Origin: an uncultured Lachnospiraceae bacterium
Lineage (GTDB): Bacteria; Bacillota_A; Clostridia; Lachnospirales; Lachnospiraceae
Assembly: GCA_946410365.1 (NCBI GenBank)
Contig: CAMKAA010000058.1
Coordinates: 1 to 6,406 of the forward strand
Reading direction: 5' to 3'
Length of the DNA stretch: 6,406 bases
In this document: in pieces, positions 1-6,406 of the stretch
Layout of the letters: every line of letters begins with the position of its first letter
Numbering within the stretch: the first letter of the stretch is position 1
Position numbers and translations under genes: made by a program
The notes under the pieces: model-generated
The model's database searches: none
What the model was told of the DNA's origin: nothing
What the model saw: the letters and a program-made list of their open reading frames with translations, nothing else

Positions 1-42
1 AACATGTTTCAGCAGGGCCTTGTTCCCCGTACTTCCAGCCAT
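1..42 (-). CDS. Possible start of a leftward gene, cut by window edge (14 codons)
   Basis: Reading leftward from an ATG at 42-40, 14 open codons run to the window edge and give MAGSTGNKALLKHV. An in-frame stop lies two codons upstream (46-48), so this ATG would be the true start. Positions 1-42 are about 52% GC, like the coding genes here, whereas 43-120 is extremely AT-rich. That composition edge is what suggests a gene boundary. Only a weak Shine-Dalgarno-like TAGG is present upstream. A rightward reading of the same bases (open from 1 to a TGA at 61-63) could instead be the last 20 codons of an upstream gene. The fragment is too short to assign a family. Confidence 0.25.
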   Translation of the reverse strand, partial: MAGSTGNKALLKHV

Positions 43-111
43 CGATTAATGCCTACAATTTGATGAATTAATCAGAAAAATCAGATAATTTAAAAATAAA
101 TAAGTAAGTTG

Positions 112-140
112 TTGACAAATTGTACCTCGTTTAGTACAAT
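112..140 (+). promoter_or_regulatory. Strong SigA-type promoter upstream of the noncoding unit
   Basis: The -35 box TTGACA is at 112-117 and the -10 box TACAAT at 135-140, separated by exactly 17 bp. This is one mismatch from the housekeeping consensus. The expected transcription start is about 146-148. No protein gene with a credible start follows for more than 700 bp, so the promoter most likely drives a noncoding transcript. Confidence 0.8.
119..140. promoter_or_regulatory. Perfect inverted repeat overlapping promoter (candidate operator)
   Basis: ATTGTAC at 119-125 and GTACAAT at 134-140 are perfect 7-bp inverted repeats around an 8-bp spacer. They cover the promoter spacer and the whole -10 box. 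A dimeric repressor bound here would block RNA polymerase. No regulator gene is visible in the window, so the binding protein is unknown. Part of the symmetry comes from the -10 box itself, so chance cannot be excluded. Confidence 0.4.
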
Positions 141-146
141 AATCTC

Positions 147-780
147 ACAAAGAAAAACAAAGCAAACAGAAAGGAAAGGACAGATAACTCCACTGGAGAG
201 CCGAATATTAAAGGTAACTTTAGTAACCAGCCCAGTAAACTACAAACATCCGAATTAAGTACACGAAGATCGCGGTGAATTTCATTAGAGCAGAATATTT
301 CTTTTATCATCAGGAAATAAATCTGATAGCTGCCTGATCGATCAATGAATCCGATGTCAACCGGAAACAAAGAAAGACAGACAAGCGAATAAAATGAATC
401 TAATAAGATGAAAACCCGATATCTAGAACTGATCGGAAACCGGAAAGGTACAGGATGAGAAGTATCCGGATCATATCCCATATTTCAGATCATCGCACCG
501 ATCAAATAGTAGATCAGATTCATTTATAGAAGGGTAAGTTCTTAAAGGAAACATTTTCAGAATTATCGAATATGACAATAGAAAGCTTCCAAAGAGGGTC
601 GACACTCAGGTTGCAGAGCATTCAGCCATGAACATCGCAGTACAATCAGTACAAAATGAGAAAAGGTGGAAAGAAGAGGATCATACAGAAAGTGCTAAGG
701 AGGAATAAGCCATTGGACAAAGCACATTAAGAAAGGGTACCGGTCGTAAAGAAGATCAGTACCCTTTCTTATTGCGTTTT
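147..780 (+). ncRNA. Candidate large structured noncoding RNA (~630 nt, ROOL/GOLLD/OLE-like in size)
   Basis: A consensus promoter (112-140) and a strong intrinsic terminator (728-780) bracket about 630 bp with no convincing protein gene: every frame is broken by stops, and no start codon has both a ribosome site and a sizeable frame. The strand is purine-rich, as in many structured RNAs. Non-crossing helices visible by eye: 192-196/232-236, enclosing hairpin 207-213/218-224 with a GUAA (GNRA) tetraloop; a long-range helix 268-270+273-277/496-503; and within it three branches, 306-314/333-342 (one bulge), 350-355/432-437, and 440-443+448-451/462-469. A 3' hairpin pairs 606-613 with 623-631 (one bulge). 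Known large bacterial RNAs ROOL (~580 nt), GOLLD and OLE have this size and complexity, and ROOL is common in rumen Firmicutes. Assignment to ROOL is a guess from size and context; I cannot match its consensus from memory. The alternative is a decayed gene. Confidence 0.6.
728..780 (+). terminator. Intrinsic terminator ending the noncoding unit
   Basis: A perfect 13-bp stem pairs 728-740 with 759-771 (core AAGAAAGGGTAC / GTACCCTTTCTT) around an 18-nt loop. The T-rich stretch continues through TTATTGCGTTTTCTTGTTTT. The A-rich left and T-rich right flanks are symmetric, so it could also stop leftward transcription. It separates the upstream transcript from the TIR gene at 870. Confidence 0.85.
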
Positions 781-781
781 C

Positions 782-810
782 TTGTTTTGCCTGTGCTGTC
801 ATGGTACTCT
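782..810 (+). promoter_or_regulatory. Possible promoter for the TIR gene
   Basis: TTGTTT at 782-787 and TACTCT at 805-810 are separated by 17 bp, and a TGG immediately before the -10 makes an extended -10 (TGnTACTCT). It lies just after the terminator and about 60 bp before the TIR start, where a promoter is needed. The boxes are imperfect, so this is tentative. Confidence 0.35.
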
Positions 811-869
811 CGAATTAAGCTGAACAAAAAGATGATCAGCCGCATGAATGAGCACTGGAAAAATCTGAA

Positions 870-2285
870 ATGAGGCTTCAAATGGAAGAATATACTTTCG
901 ATGCGTTCATAAGCTATAGTCACCGCGATCTGAGCTGGGGAACATGGCTCCAGAAAAAAATTGAGACATTCCGGATCCCGAAGGATATGAGAGGAGACAG
1001 GCCGAAGGGACAGGGACTTCGCGTCTTCAGGGACCAGACGGATCTGGCGGGGACGGAGCTGCAGGACTCTCTGAGGCAGAACCTGGATACTTCCCGGTAT
1101 CTGATCGTGCTCTGCTCGCCGGCGAGTGCCGCTTCCTCCTGGGTAAATGAGGAAGTGAAATACTTTGTCTCATTGGGAAGGGTTTCAAGGATCATTCCCT
1201 TTATTGTGGGCGGGGAGCCGTTGAGTGAAGATCCGGCAATGGAGTGCTTTCCTCCCGCGCTGCGGAGCCTTGAGGACCACGTGCTGCTCGGCGCGAATAT
1301 TCAGGAGATTGGAAAGGATAAAGCGTTTCTAAAGACAGTCTCGATCCTTCTCGGCGTTCGGTTCGGGAGGCTTGTGGACCGCGAGAAACAGAGAAGGATA
1401 CGCACTGCGCTGATCACTGCAGCTGTAACTGCTGTGATCGCATCGACAGGCGGCGCATTGCTGTGGCGCAATGCGGTGATCTCCCAAAAGAACCGTCAGC
1501 TCAATTATGACATCTACGGCGCCGCGATCGTGTCGATCAGCAGAAAGGATGTGATCGAGCCGGAGGACGTCGCTTTTTTGCGGGCTTCCGCGGAAGAGGG
1601 AAATGCTAAGGCAATCCCTTTTCTTATTGACTGTTACAAGAACGGATGGGGAACAGAGCAGGACTATGAGCAGGAGTTTTACTGGAGCAGGAAGGGAGCA
1701 GAGCTGGGGGACACAGATTGTATGATGGCGCTGGCAAACTGCTATGACCGCGGAGAGGGTACGGAGCAGGACCACCGGCAATCATTTGAATGGTATATGA
1801 AGGCGGCAGATGCGGGCAATTCCATGGGCATGTTCTATGCAGGTGTCTGCTTCGAGAGAGGAGAGGGAGTAGAGCAGGACCTCTCTAAGGCATTTGAATA
1901 CTATAAAAAAAGTGCTGAAGCGGGATACGACCTTGGTATGTACAATCTTGCCATGTGTTATCTGACGGGAAACGGGACAGAGCCTGACCAGTCCAGGGCG
2001 TTTGAATGGACGCAAAAGCTTGCTGATACAGGCAACACTTACGGAATGTACAACCTGGGACTTATGTATCAGAATGGCTTTGGAACAGAGGAGAATCCGG
2101 AAAAGGCCTATTACTGGTACCGCAGGGCGGCGGACGCCGGAGACGCCGACGGCGCCTACATGAGCGGATGGTGTCTGGAAAACGGATACGGCGTGACCGA
2201 TCCGGCTGAGGAGTGGTACCGCAAGGGTGCGGAAGGCGGCAATGAAAAAGCCGCCGAGGCACTTAAGAGGCTGGGCGGCGATTGA
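870..2285 (+). CDS. TIR-domain membrane protein with Sel1 repeats
   Basis: A 471-residue protein. Residues 7-165 form a TIR domain: FDAFISYSHRD (10-20), VFRDQTDLAG (52-61), LIVLCSP (78-84) and SSWVNEEV (89-96). E95 aligns with the catalytic Glu of NAD-cleaving TIR domains (SARM1 WVHKEI), so NADase activity is plausible. A basic stretch (REKQRRIR, 171-178) precedes one transmembrane helix (about 179-198); by the positive-inside rule the TIR end is probably cytosolic. Residues 246-458 are six Sel1-type repeats of 36 residues at 246, 282, 318, 354, 390 and 426; the last is 33 residues. A degenerate unit flanks each end. Sel1 arrays usually bind partner proteins. The start is uncertain: ATG 870 has only weak GGAA upstream, while ATG 882 (MEEYTF) has GAGG at 872-875, six bases before it, and may be the true start. 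It appears to be a single-gene unit with no recognised defence partner beside it. A role in signalling or antiphage defence is inference. Confidence 0.93.
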   Translation: MRLQMEEYTFDAFISYSHRDLSWGTWLQKKIETFRIPKDMRGDRPKGQGLRVFRDQTDLAGTELQDSLRQNLDTSRYLIVLCSPASAASSWVNEEVKYFVSLGRVSRIIPFIVGGEPLSEDPAMECFPPALRSLEDHVLLGANIQEIGKDKAFLKTVSILLGVRFGRLVDREKQRRIRTALITAAVTAVIASTGGALLWRNAVISQKNRQLNYDIYGAAIVSISRKDVIEPEDVAFLRASAEEGNAKAIPFLIDCYKNGWGTEQDYEQEFYWSRKGAELGDTDCMMALANCYDRGEGTEQDHRQSFEWYMKAADAGNSMGMFYAGVCFERGEGVEQDLSKAFEYYKKSAEAGYDLGMYNLAMCYLTGNGTEPDQSRAFEWTQKLADTGNTYGMYNLGLMYQNGFGTEENPEKAYYWYRRAADAGDADGAYMSGWCLENGYGVTDPAEEWYRKGAEGGNEKAAEALKRLGGD

Positions 2286-2300
2286 TTTCAAGTATATTGT

Positions 2301-2353
2301 AAGCCCGCGGCAGATCACAGCAGGTGCGTGATATCCGCCACGGGCTTTTATTT
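2301..2353 (+). terminator. Intrinsic terminator between convergent genes
   Basis: AAGCCCG at 2301-2307 pairs perfectly with CGGGCTT at 2341-2347. Imperfect pairing continues inward (CGGC with GCCA/CCG, then ATCAC 2314-2318 with GTGAT 2328-2332) around a loop of about 9 nt. The right arm runs into TTTTATTTAT. It starts 15 bp after the TGA of the TIR gene and reaches the stop codon of the opposing gene. On the minus strand the hairpin is not followed by a good T-tract (CTTACAATATACTT), so it probably works best for the rightward gene. Confidence 0.75.
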
Positions 2354-5300
2354 ATCTGTTAAAAGGAAACAGATTTCTTTTCTTTTTGGATGCTTTTTTG
2401 GCTTTGGCAGAGCTTTCCGAGCCCGATCCTGAACCCGTCCCGATGCTGGAACCGGTGCAGTTTCCGGTGCCGTAGTAAGGATCATCTTCGGCAGCGGCTT
2501 TGCGGGCAGCATTCTTGCCTGCGGTAGCGAGCATCAGCTTGATCCGGTTGAGCTGGTTGACTTCGCTGGCACCCGGGTCGTAGTCGATGGCTGCGATGTT
2601 GGCCATGGGGTAGATGCTCCGGATGTGCTTGATGACACCCTTGCCCACCACGTGGTTGGGAAGACAGCCGAAGGGCTGGATGCATACGATGTTTTCAACA
2701 CCGCTGTGGATCAGCTCGATCATCTCTCCGGTGAGGAACCAGCCCTCGCCGGTCTCATTGCCGATACTTACGATAGGTTCCGCGTATTTTACCAGCTGGT
2801 AAATACTTGCGGGCGGATCGAAGTGCCGGCTCTTTTTGTATGCTTTGTTTATGGGACCGAGGAAGCCCTCTATGGTCCTGATGCCCACTTTGCAGGCCAG
2901 AGCAGTCTTTTTGCTCGTTCCGAGGTTCTCCGCTTTATATACCTGATTGTAGAAGCAGTAGAGCATAAAGCCCATCAGGTCAGGCACATTGGCTTCCGCG
3001 CCTTCCTGCTCCAGCAGGTCTACCAGGTAATTGTTGGCTGCGGGCGCATATTTGACCAGGATCTCGCCCACGATGCCGACGCGGGGCTTGCGCTCCTCGC
3101 GGATCGGGATGGCGTCGAAGTCATGGATCATGTCGATGGACATCTTCTGAACCATGGGGATATTCAGACCCGAAGTCTTTGTCAGGAAAGCGGAGCACCT
3201 CTTCAGCCATTTCTGATGGCAGGCTTCAACGCTTCCTTCGCGGAGCTCGTAGGGGCGCATCCTGTAGACGCAGCGCATCATGACGTCGCCGAATACAATG
3301 GCGTAAGCGGCGCGGCTGATCAGCTTGAGATCCAGCTTAAAGCCGGGATTCTCCTCAAGACCGGACATGTTGGCGCTGATCACCGGTACCTGTTCCATAC
3401 CGGCCTTTTTGAGGGCGCGGCGGATGAAACCGACATAGTTGGAAGCGCGGCAGCCTCCGCCTGTCTGCGTCATGATGACAGCAGTGCGGTCCAGGTCATA
3501 TTTGCCGGACTGCAGTGCCTCCATGATCTGTCCCACTACGAAGAGAGAGGGATAGCAGGCGTCGTTGTTGACGTACTTGAGGCCGAAATCAACGGCGCGG
3601 CGGTTGTCGTTGGGCAGAACGACCAGGTTGTAGCCGCAGGAGCGGACCGCAGGCTCAAGCAGATCGAAGTGGATCGGCGACATCTGAGGTGCCAGGATCG
3701 TGTAGTTCTTGCGCATCTCCTCTGTGAAGGGGACTTTTTTGACAGTGGTGTCATGACGTCTGCGCCTGGTCTTCTTGGCATCGCGGATCCGGATGGCTGC
3801 GATCAGGGAACGCACGCGGATACGGGCACTGCCGAGGTTGTTGACTTCGTCTATCTTGAGGCAGGTGTAGATCTTATCCGATCCGGACAAAATATCGTCC
3901 ACCTGGTCCGTTGTGACTGCGTCGATGCCGCACCCGAAGGAGTTGAGCTGGATCAGGTCCAGGTCGTCCCTTCCGCGCACATAGCTGGCGGCAGCATACA
4001 GTCTCGAGTGATACATCCACTGGTCCAGGACGACGATCGGCCGCTCGGGATCCTGCAGATGGGAGATGGAGTCCTCGGAGAGCACTGCAATGCCGTAAGA
4101 ATTGATCATTTCCGGAATGCCGTGGTTGATCTCCGGGTCCACATGGTAAGGACGGCCTGCCAGCACGATGCCCTTGACATTATGGTCCTCCATGTATTTC
4201 AGAACTTCCTCGCCTTTTTTCTGGATGTCGCGGCGGCAGTTCATGAGCTCTGTCCAGGCTGCATAGGCAGCTTCCTCGACTTCCTTCTCGGGGATGTCTG
4301 AGAATTCTTTCTTCAGCGCGGTGCTGACGGTACCTACATTCGTGAAGGCCATGAAAGGATTGCGGAAGTCTACTTCGCCGCGGCTTATCTCCTCCACGTT
4401 ATTGCGGATATTCTCCGGATAGGAGGTGACGATGGGACAGTTGTAGTGGTTGTCCGCTTTGTCAAATTCCGAGCGCTCATAGAAAAGGGACGGATAGAAG
4501 ATAAAGTCCACGCCCTTATTGATCAGCCACATGATGTGGCCGTGCGCTATTTTGGCAGGGTAGCAGGCTGATTCGCTCGGGATCGACTCGATGCCCATCT
4601 CATACACCTGATGCGTGGAGAGAGGGGAGATCACAACGCGGTAGCCGAGTTTAGCAAAGAAAGTCGCCCAGAAGGGGTAGTTCTCGTAAATATTCAGCAC
4701 GCGCGGGATCCCGACGGTTCCGCGGAAAGCTGCCTCTTTGGGGAGGGGCTTGTAAGCGAAGATCCGCCTGAGTTTGTATTTGTAAAGGTTCGGAATATCG
4801 TTCTTCTTGATCTCCTGGCCAAGGCCGCGCTCGCAGCGGTTGCCGGAGATATATTCGCGTCCGCCGCTGAAATGGTTGACAGTCAGGCGGCAGTTGTTGT
4901 TGCACTTTCCGCAGTTGCGGATCGAGGTCTCGAAAGTCAGGTCCGCGATCTCGTCAAAAGAGAGCATAGTGCTGGGTGTCTCGCCGTCGTAGCGCTCTCT
5001 GGCGATCAGAGCCGCTCCGAATGCGCCCATGATGCCGGCGATATCGGGGCGGATCACCTGTCCGTCCGAGATCAGTTCGAGACTGCGGAGAACAGCGTCA
5101 TTGTAGAAGGTACCGCCCTGCACGACGATGTTGCGCCCAAGCTGGGACGCGTCGGAGACCTTGATGACCTTGAACAGCGCGTTCTTGACGACAGAGTAAG
5201 CAAGACCAGCTGAAATATCGGATACTTCAGCGCCTTCCTTCTGCGCCTGCTTGACGCGGGAGTTCATAAAGACCGTGCAGCGTGTGCCCAGATCGATGGG

Positions 5301-6406
5301 GTGTTCCGCAAAGAGAGCAGCCCTGGCAAAATCCTGTACGCTGTAGTCCAGGGACTTCGCGAAGGTCTCGATGAAGGAACCGCAGCCGGAGGAGCAGGCC
5401 TCATTGAGCAGGACATTGTCCACGGCGTGGTTCTTGATGCGGATGCACTTCATGTCCTGTCCGCCGATGTCGAGAATGCAGTCTACGTCCGGATTGAAGA
5501 AAGCCGCCGCGTAGTAATGCGCGATGGTCTCAACTTCGCCCTCGTCCAGGAGGAAAGCAGCCTTAAGCAGAGCTTCGCCGTAACCGGTGGAGCAGCTGCG
5601 CACAATATGGGCATCCTCGGGCAGGAGCTTTTTGATCTCCTTGATGGAGCGGATGGAAGTCTTGATGGGGCTTCCTTCGTTGCCGCTGTAGAAGGAATAC
5701 AGAAGAGAGCCGTCTTCGCCCACCAATGCGAGTTTGGTAGTAGTGGAACCGGCGTCGATACCCAGATAGCAGTTCCCGTGATAGTTTGCAAGGCTGCCCC
5801 TCTTAACGCGGGCTTTGCTGTGACGCTTTGTAAAAGCGTCGTATTCTTCCTGCGACTCAAACAGGGGATCCATGCGGCCAATCTCAAACTGCATCCTGAT
5901 CTCGCCCGAGAGCTTCTGCTTCATCTCGGAGAGAAGAAGGAAAGTCTCTTCTTTCGCGTTCATGGCGCTTCCCATGGCGGCAAAGAGGTGAGAATTCTCA
6001 ACTTCGATCGTGTGCTCCTCATCCAGCTTCAGCGTGCGGATAAAAGCTTCCTTGAGTTCCGTCAGGAAATGGAGAGGACCTCCGAGGAAAGCGACGTGGC
6101 CGCGGATCGGCTTGCCGCAGGCAAGTCCGCTGATGGTCTGGTTGACCACTGCCTGAAAGATCGAAGCCGCCAGGTCCTCTTTGGTAGCGCCCTCATTGAT
6201 CAGGGGCTGAATGTCGGACTTGGCAAAAACGCCGCAGCGGGCGGCAATAGTATAAAGCGAAGTATAATCCTTGGCGTATTCGTTGAGGCCGGAGGCGTCT
6301 GTCTGCAGCAGAGACGCCATCTGATCGATGAAAGAACCCGTTCCGCCGGCACAGATGCCGTTCATGCGCTGCTCCACATTTCCGTTCTCAAAGTAGATGA
6401 TCTTGG
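2352..6406 (-). CDS. Double BadF/HgdC-type activase fused to 2-hydroxyacyl-CoA dehydratase-like domains (N-terminus outside window)
   Basis: The frame is open to the window edge, giving 1350 visible residues (numbered from the codon at 6404-6402). A GTG at 6377 is internal to a conserved motif, not a start; roughly 110-130 N-terminal residues are probably missing. Order: the end of a first ASKHA ATPase (activase) domain with CAGGTGSFIDQ (C18) and C57; a second, complete one from 213 (GIDAGSTTTK, DIGGQD 312-317, C337, C376); a Cys motif CxxCxxxC (498, 501, 505) plus C524; a DUF2229-like region with ESACYP (C614); HgdB-like regions with GRPYHVDPEINHG (750), FGCGID (C825), NNDACYP (C950), TGGGC (C985) and QPFGC (C1247). 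The tail (about 1296-1350) is Gly/Ser- then Lys-rich. Known HgdC activases couple ATP hydrolysis to electron injection into 2-hydroxyacyl-CoA dehydratases via a [4Fe-4S] cluster. This long fusion family is widespread in anaerobes, but its substrate is not established. No dehydratase-pathway neighbours are visible. Confidence 0.93.
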   Translation of the reverse strand, partial: KIIYFENGNVEQRMNGICAGGTGSFIDQMASLLQTDASGLNEYAKDYTSLYTIAARCGVFAKSDIQPLINEGATKEDLAASIFQAVVNQTISGLACGKPIRGHVAFLGGPLHFLTELKEAFIRTLKLDEEHTIEVENSHLFAAMGSAMNAKEETFLLLSEMKQKLSGEIRMQFEIGRMDPLFESQEEYDAFTKRHSKARVKRGSLANYHGNCYLGIDAGSTTTKLALVGEDGSLLYSFYSGNEGSPIKTSIRSIKEIKKLLPEDAHIVRSCSTGYGEALLKAAFLLDEGEVETIAHYYAAAFFNPDVDCILDIGGQDMKCIRIKNHAVDNVLLNEACSSGCGSFIETFAKSLDYSVQDFARAALFAEHPIDLGTRCTVFMNSRVKQAQKEGAEVSDISAGLAYSVVKNALFKVIKVSDASQLGRNIVVQGGTFYNDAVLRSLELISDGQVIRPDIAGIMGAFGAALIARERYDGETPSTMLSFDEIADLTFETSIRNCGKCNNNCRLTVNHFSGGREYISGNRCERGLGQEIKKNDIPNLYKYKLRRIFAYKPLPKEAAFRGTVGIPRVLNIYENYPFWATFFAKLGYRVVISPLSTHQVYEMGIESIPSESACYPAKIAHGHIMWLINKGVDFIFYPSLFYERSEFDKADNHYNCPIVTSYPENIRNNVEEISRGEVDFRNPFMAFTNVGTVSTALKKEFSDIPEKEVEEAAYAAWTELMNCRRDIQKKGEEVLKYMEDHNVKGIVLAGRPYHVDPEINHGIPEMINSYGIAVLSEDSISHLQDPERPIVVLDQWMYHSRLYAAASYVRGRDDLDLIQLNSFGCGIDAVTTDQVDDILSGSDKIYTCLKIDEVNNLGSARIRVRSLIAAIRIRDAKKTRRRRHDTTVKKVPFTEEMRKNYTILAPQMSPIHFDLLEPAVRSCGYNLVVLPNDNRRAVDFGLKYVNNDACYPSLFVVGQIMEALQSGKYDLDRTAVIMTQTGGGCRASNYVGFIRRALKKAGMEQVPVISANMSGLEENPGFKLDLKLISRAAYAIVFGDVMMRCVYRMRPYELREGSVEACHQKWLKRCSAFLTKTSGLNIPMVQKMSIDMIHDFDAIPIREERKPRVGIVGEILVKYAPAANNYLVDLLEQEGAEANVPDLMGFMLYCFYNQVYKAENLGTSKKTALACKVGIRTIEGFLGPINKAYKKSRHFDPPASIYQLVKYAEPIVSIGNETGEGWFLTGEMIELIHSGVENIVCIQPFGCLPNHVVGKGVIKHIRSIYPMANIAAIDYDPGASEVNQLNRIKLMLATAGKNAARKAAAEDDPYYGTGNCTGSSIGTGSGSGSESSAKAKKASKKKRNLFPFNR

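Noticed and set aside
131..481. Leftward 116-codon open frame in the AT-rich region
   Set aside because: It has no ribosome site before its start, runs antisense through the consensus promoter and the proposed RNA, and is rich in Phe/Leu/Ser as expected from the complement of purine-rich RNA. No family resemblance.
1..870. CRISPR array, tRNA gene or insertion sequence in the leading noncoding region
   Set aside because: No regularly spaced repeats, no cloverleaf with a T-loop GTTCRA motif, and no terminal inverted repeats or transposase were seen.
2625..4301. Rightward 558-codon open frame opposite the activase fusion
   Set aside because: It is long only because it mirrors a GC-rich conserved gene. 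The minus strand carries clear family motifs through the whole stretch, while this frame shows none and is rich in Asp, Val and His in an antisense-like pattern.
4611..5213. Rightward 200-codon open frame opposite the activase fusion
   Set aside because: Antisense shadow of the second ATPase domain, with no recognisable domain and no ribosome site.
6375..6377. GTG as the start of the activase fusion gene
   Set aside because: The codons upstream stay open to the window edge and read KIIYFENGN, which continues the ATPase motif expected before the CAGGTG segment. The real start lies beyond 6406.

Overview
The window looks like a chromosome segment from a Gram-positive anaerobe, most likely a Clostridia (Lachnospiraceae-type) gut or rumen bacterium. 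The reasons are the giant BadF/HgdC-type activase plus HgdB-like fusion protein typical of such anaerobes, a TIR plus Sel1-repeat protein, consensus SigA-type promoter boxes, and an AT-rich intergenic region beside roughly 50-55% GC genes. The taxonomic call is inference; no rRNA or other marker gene is present.

Layout. Positions 1-42 may hold the first 14 codons of a leftward gene cut by the window edge (weak). Positions 43-111 are very AT-rich. A near-perfect promoter (TTGACA, 17 bp, TACAAT) lies at 112-140, with a perfect inverted repeat overlapping its spacer and -10 box. The following ~630 bp has no convincing protein gene and ends in a strong intrinsic terminator at 728-780. I interpret this unit (about 147-780) as one large structured noncoding RNA. 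Several short helices nest without crossing, including a GNRA-capped hairpin and a long-range helix closing a three-branched domain. Size and architecture resemble the large ornate bacterial RNAs (ROOL, GOLLD, OLE), with ROOL the closest guess by length and likely host group, but family membership cannot be proven by eye.

Positions 870-2285 (+) encode a complete TIR - transmembrane - Sel1-repeat protein with the expected NADase glutamate. It has its own possible promoter just after the RNA terminator. It converges with a very long leftward gene (2352 to beyond 6406) encoding a double BadF/BcrA-type ATPase (activase) domain followed by DUF2229-like and 2-hydroxyacyl-CoA-dehydratase-like Cys-containing domains; its N-terminus lies outside the window. 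A hairpin terminator at 2301-2353 separates the two convergent genes.

I see no functional link among the three units. They appear to be independent transcription units: a candidate regulatory or structural RNA, a membrane-anchored TIR protein (signalling or defence), and an iron-sulfur redox/ATPase protein of uncertain substrate. The RNA-like unit is the most interesting part.
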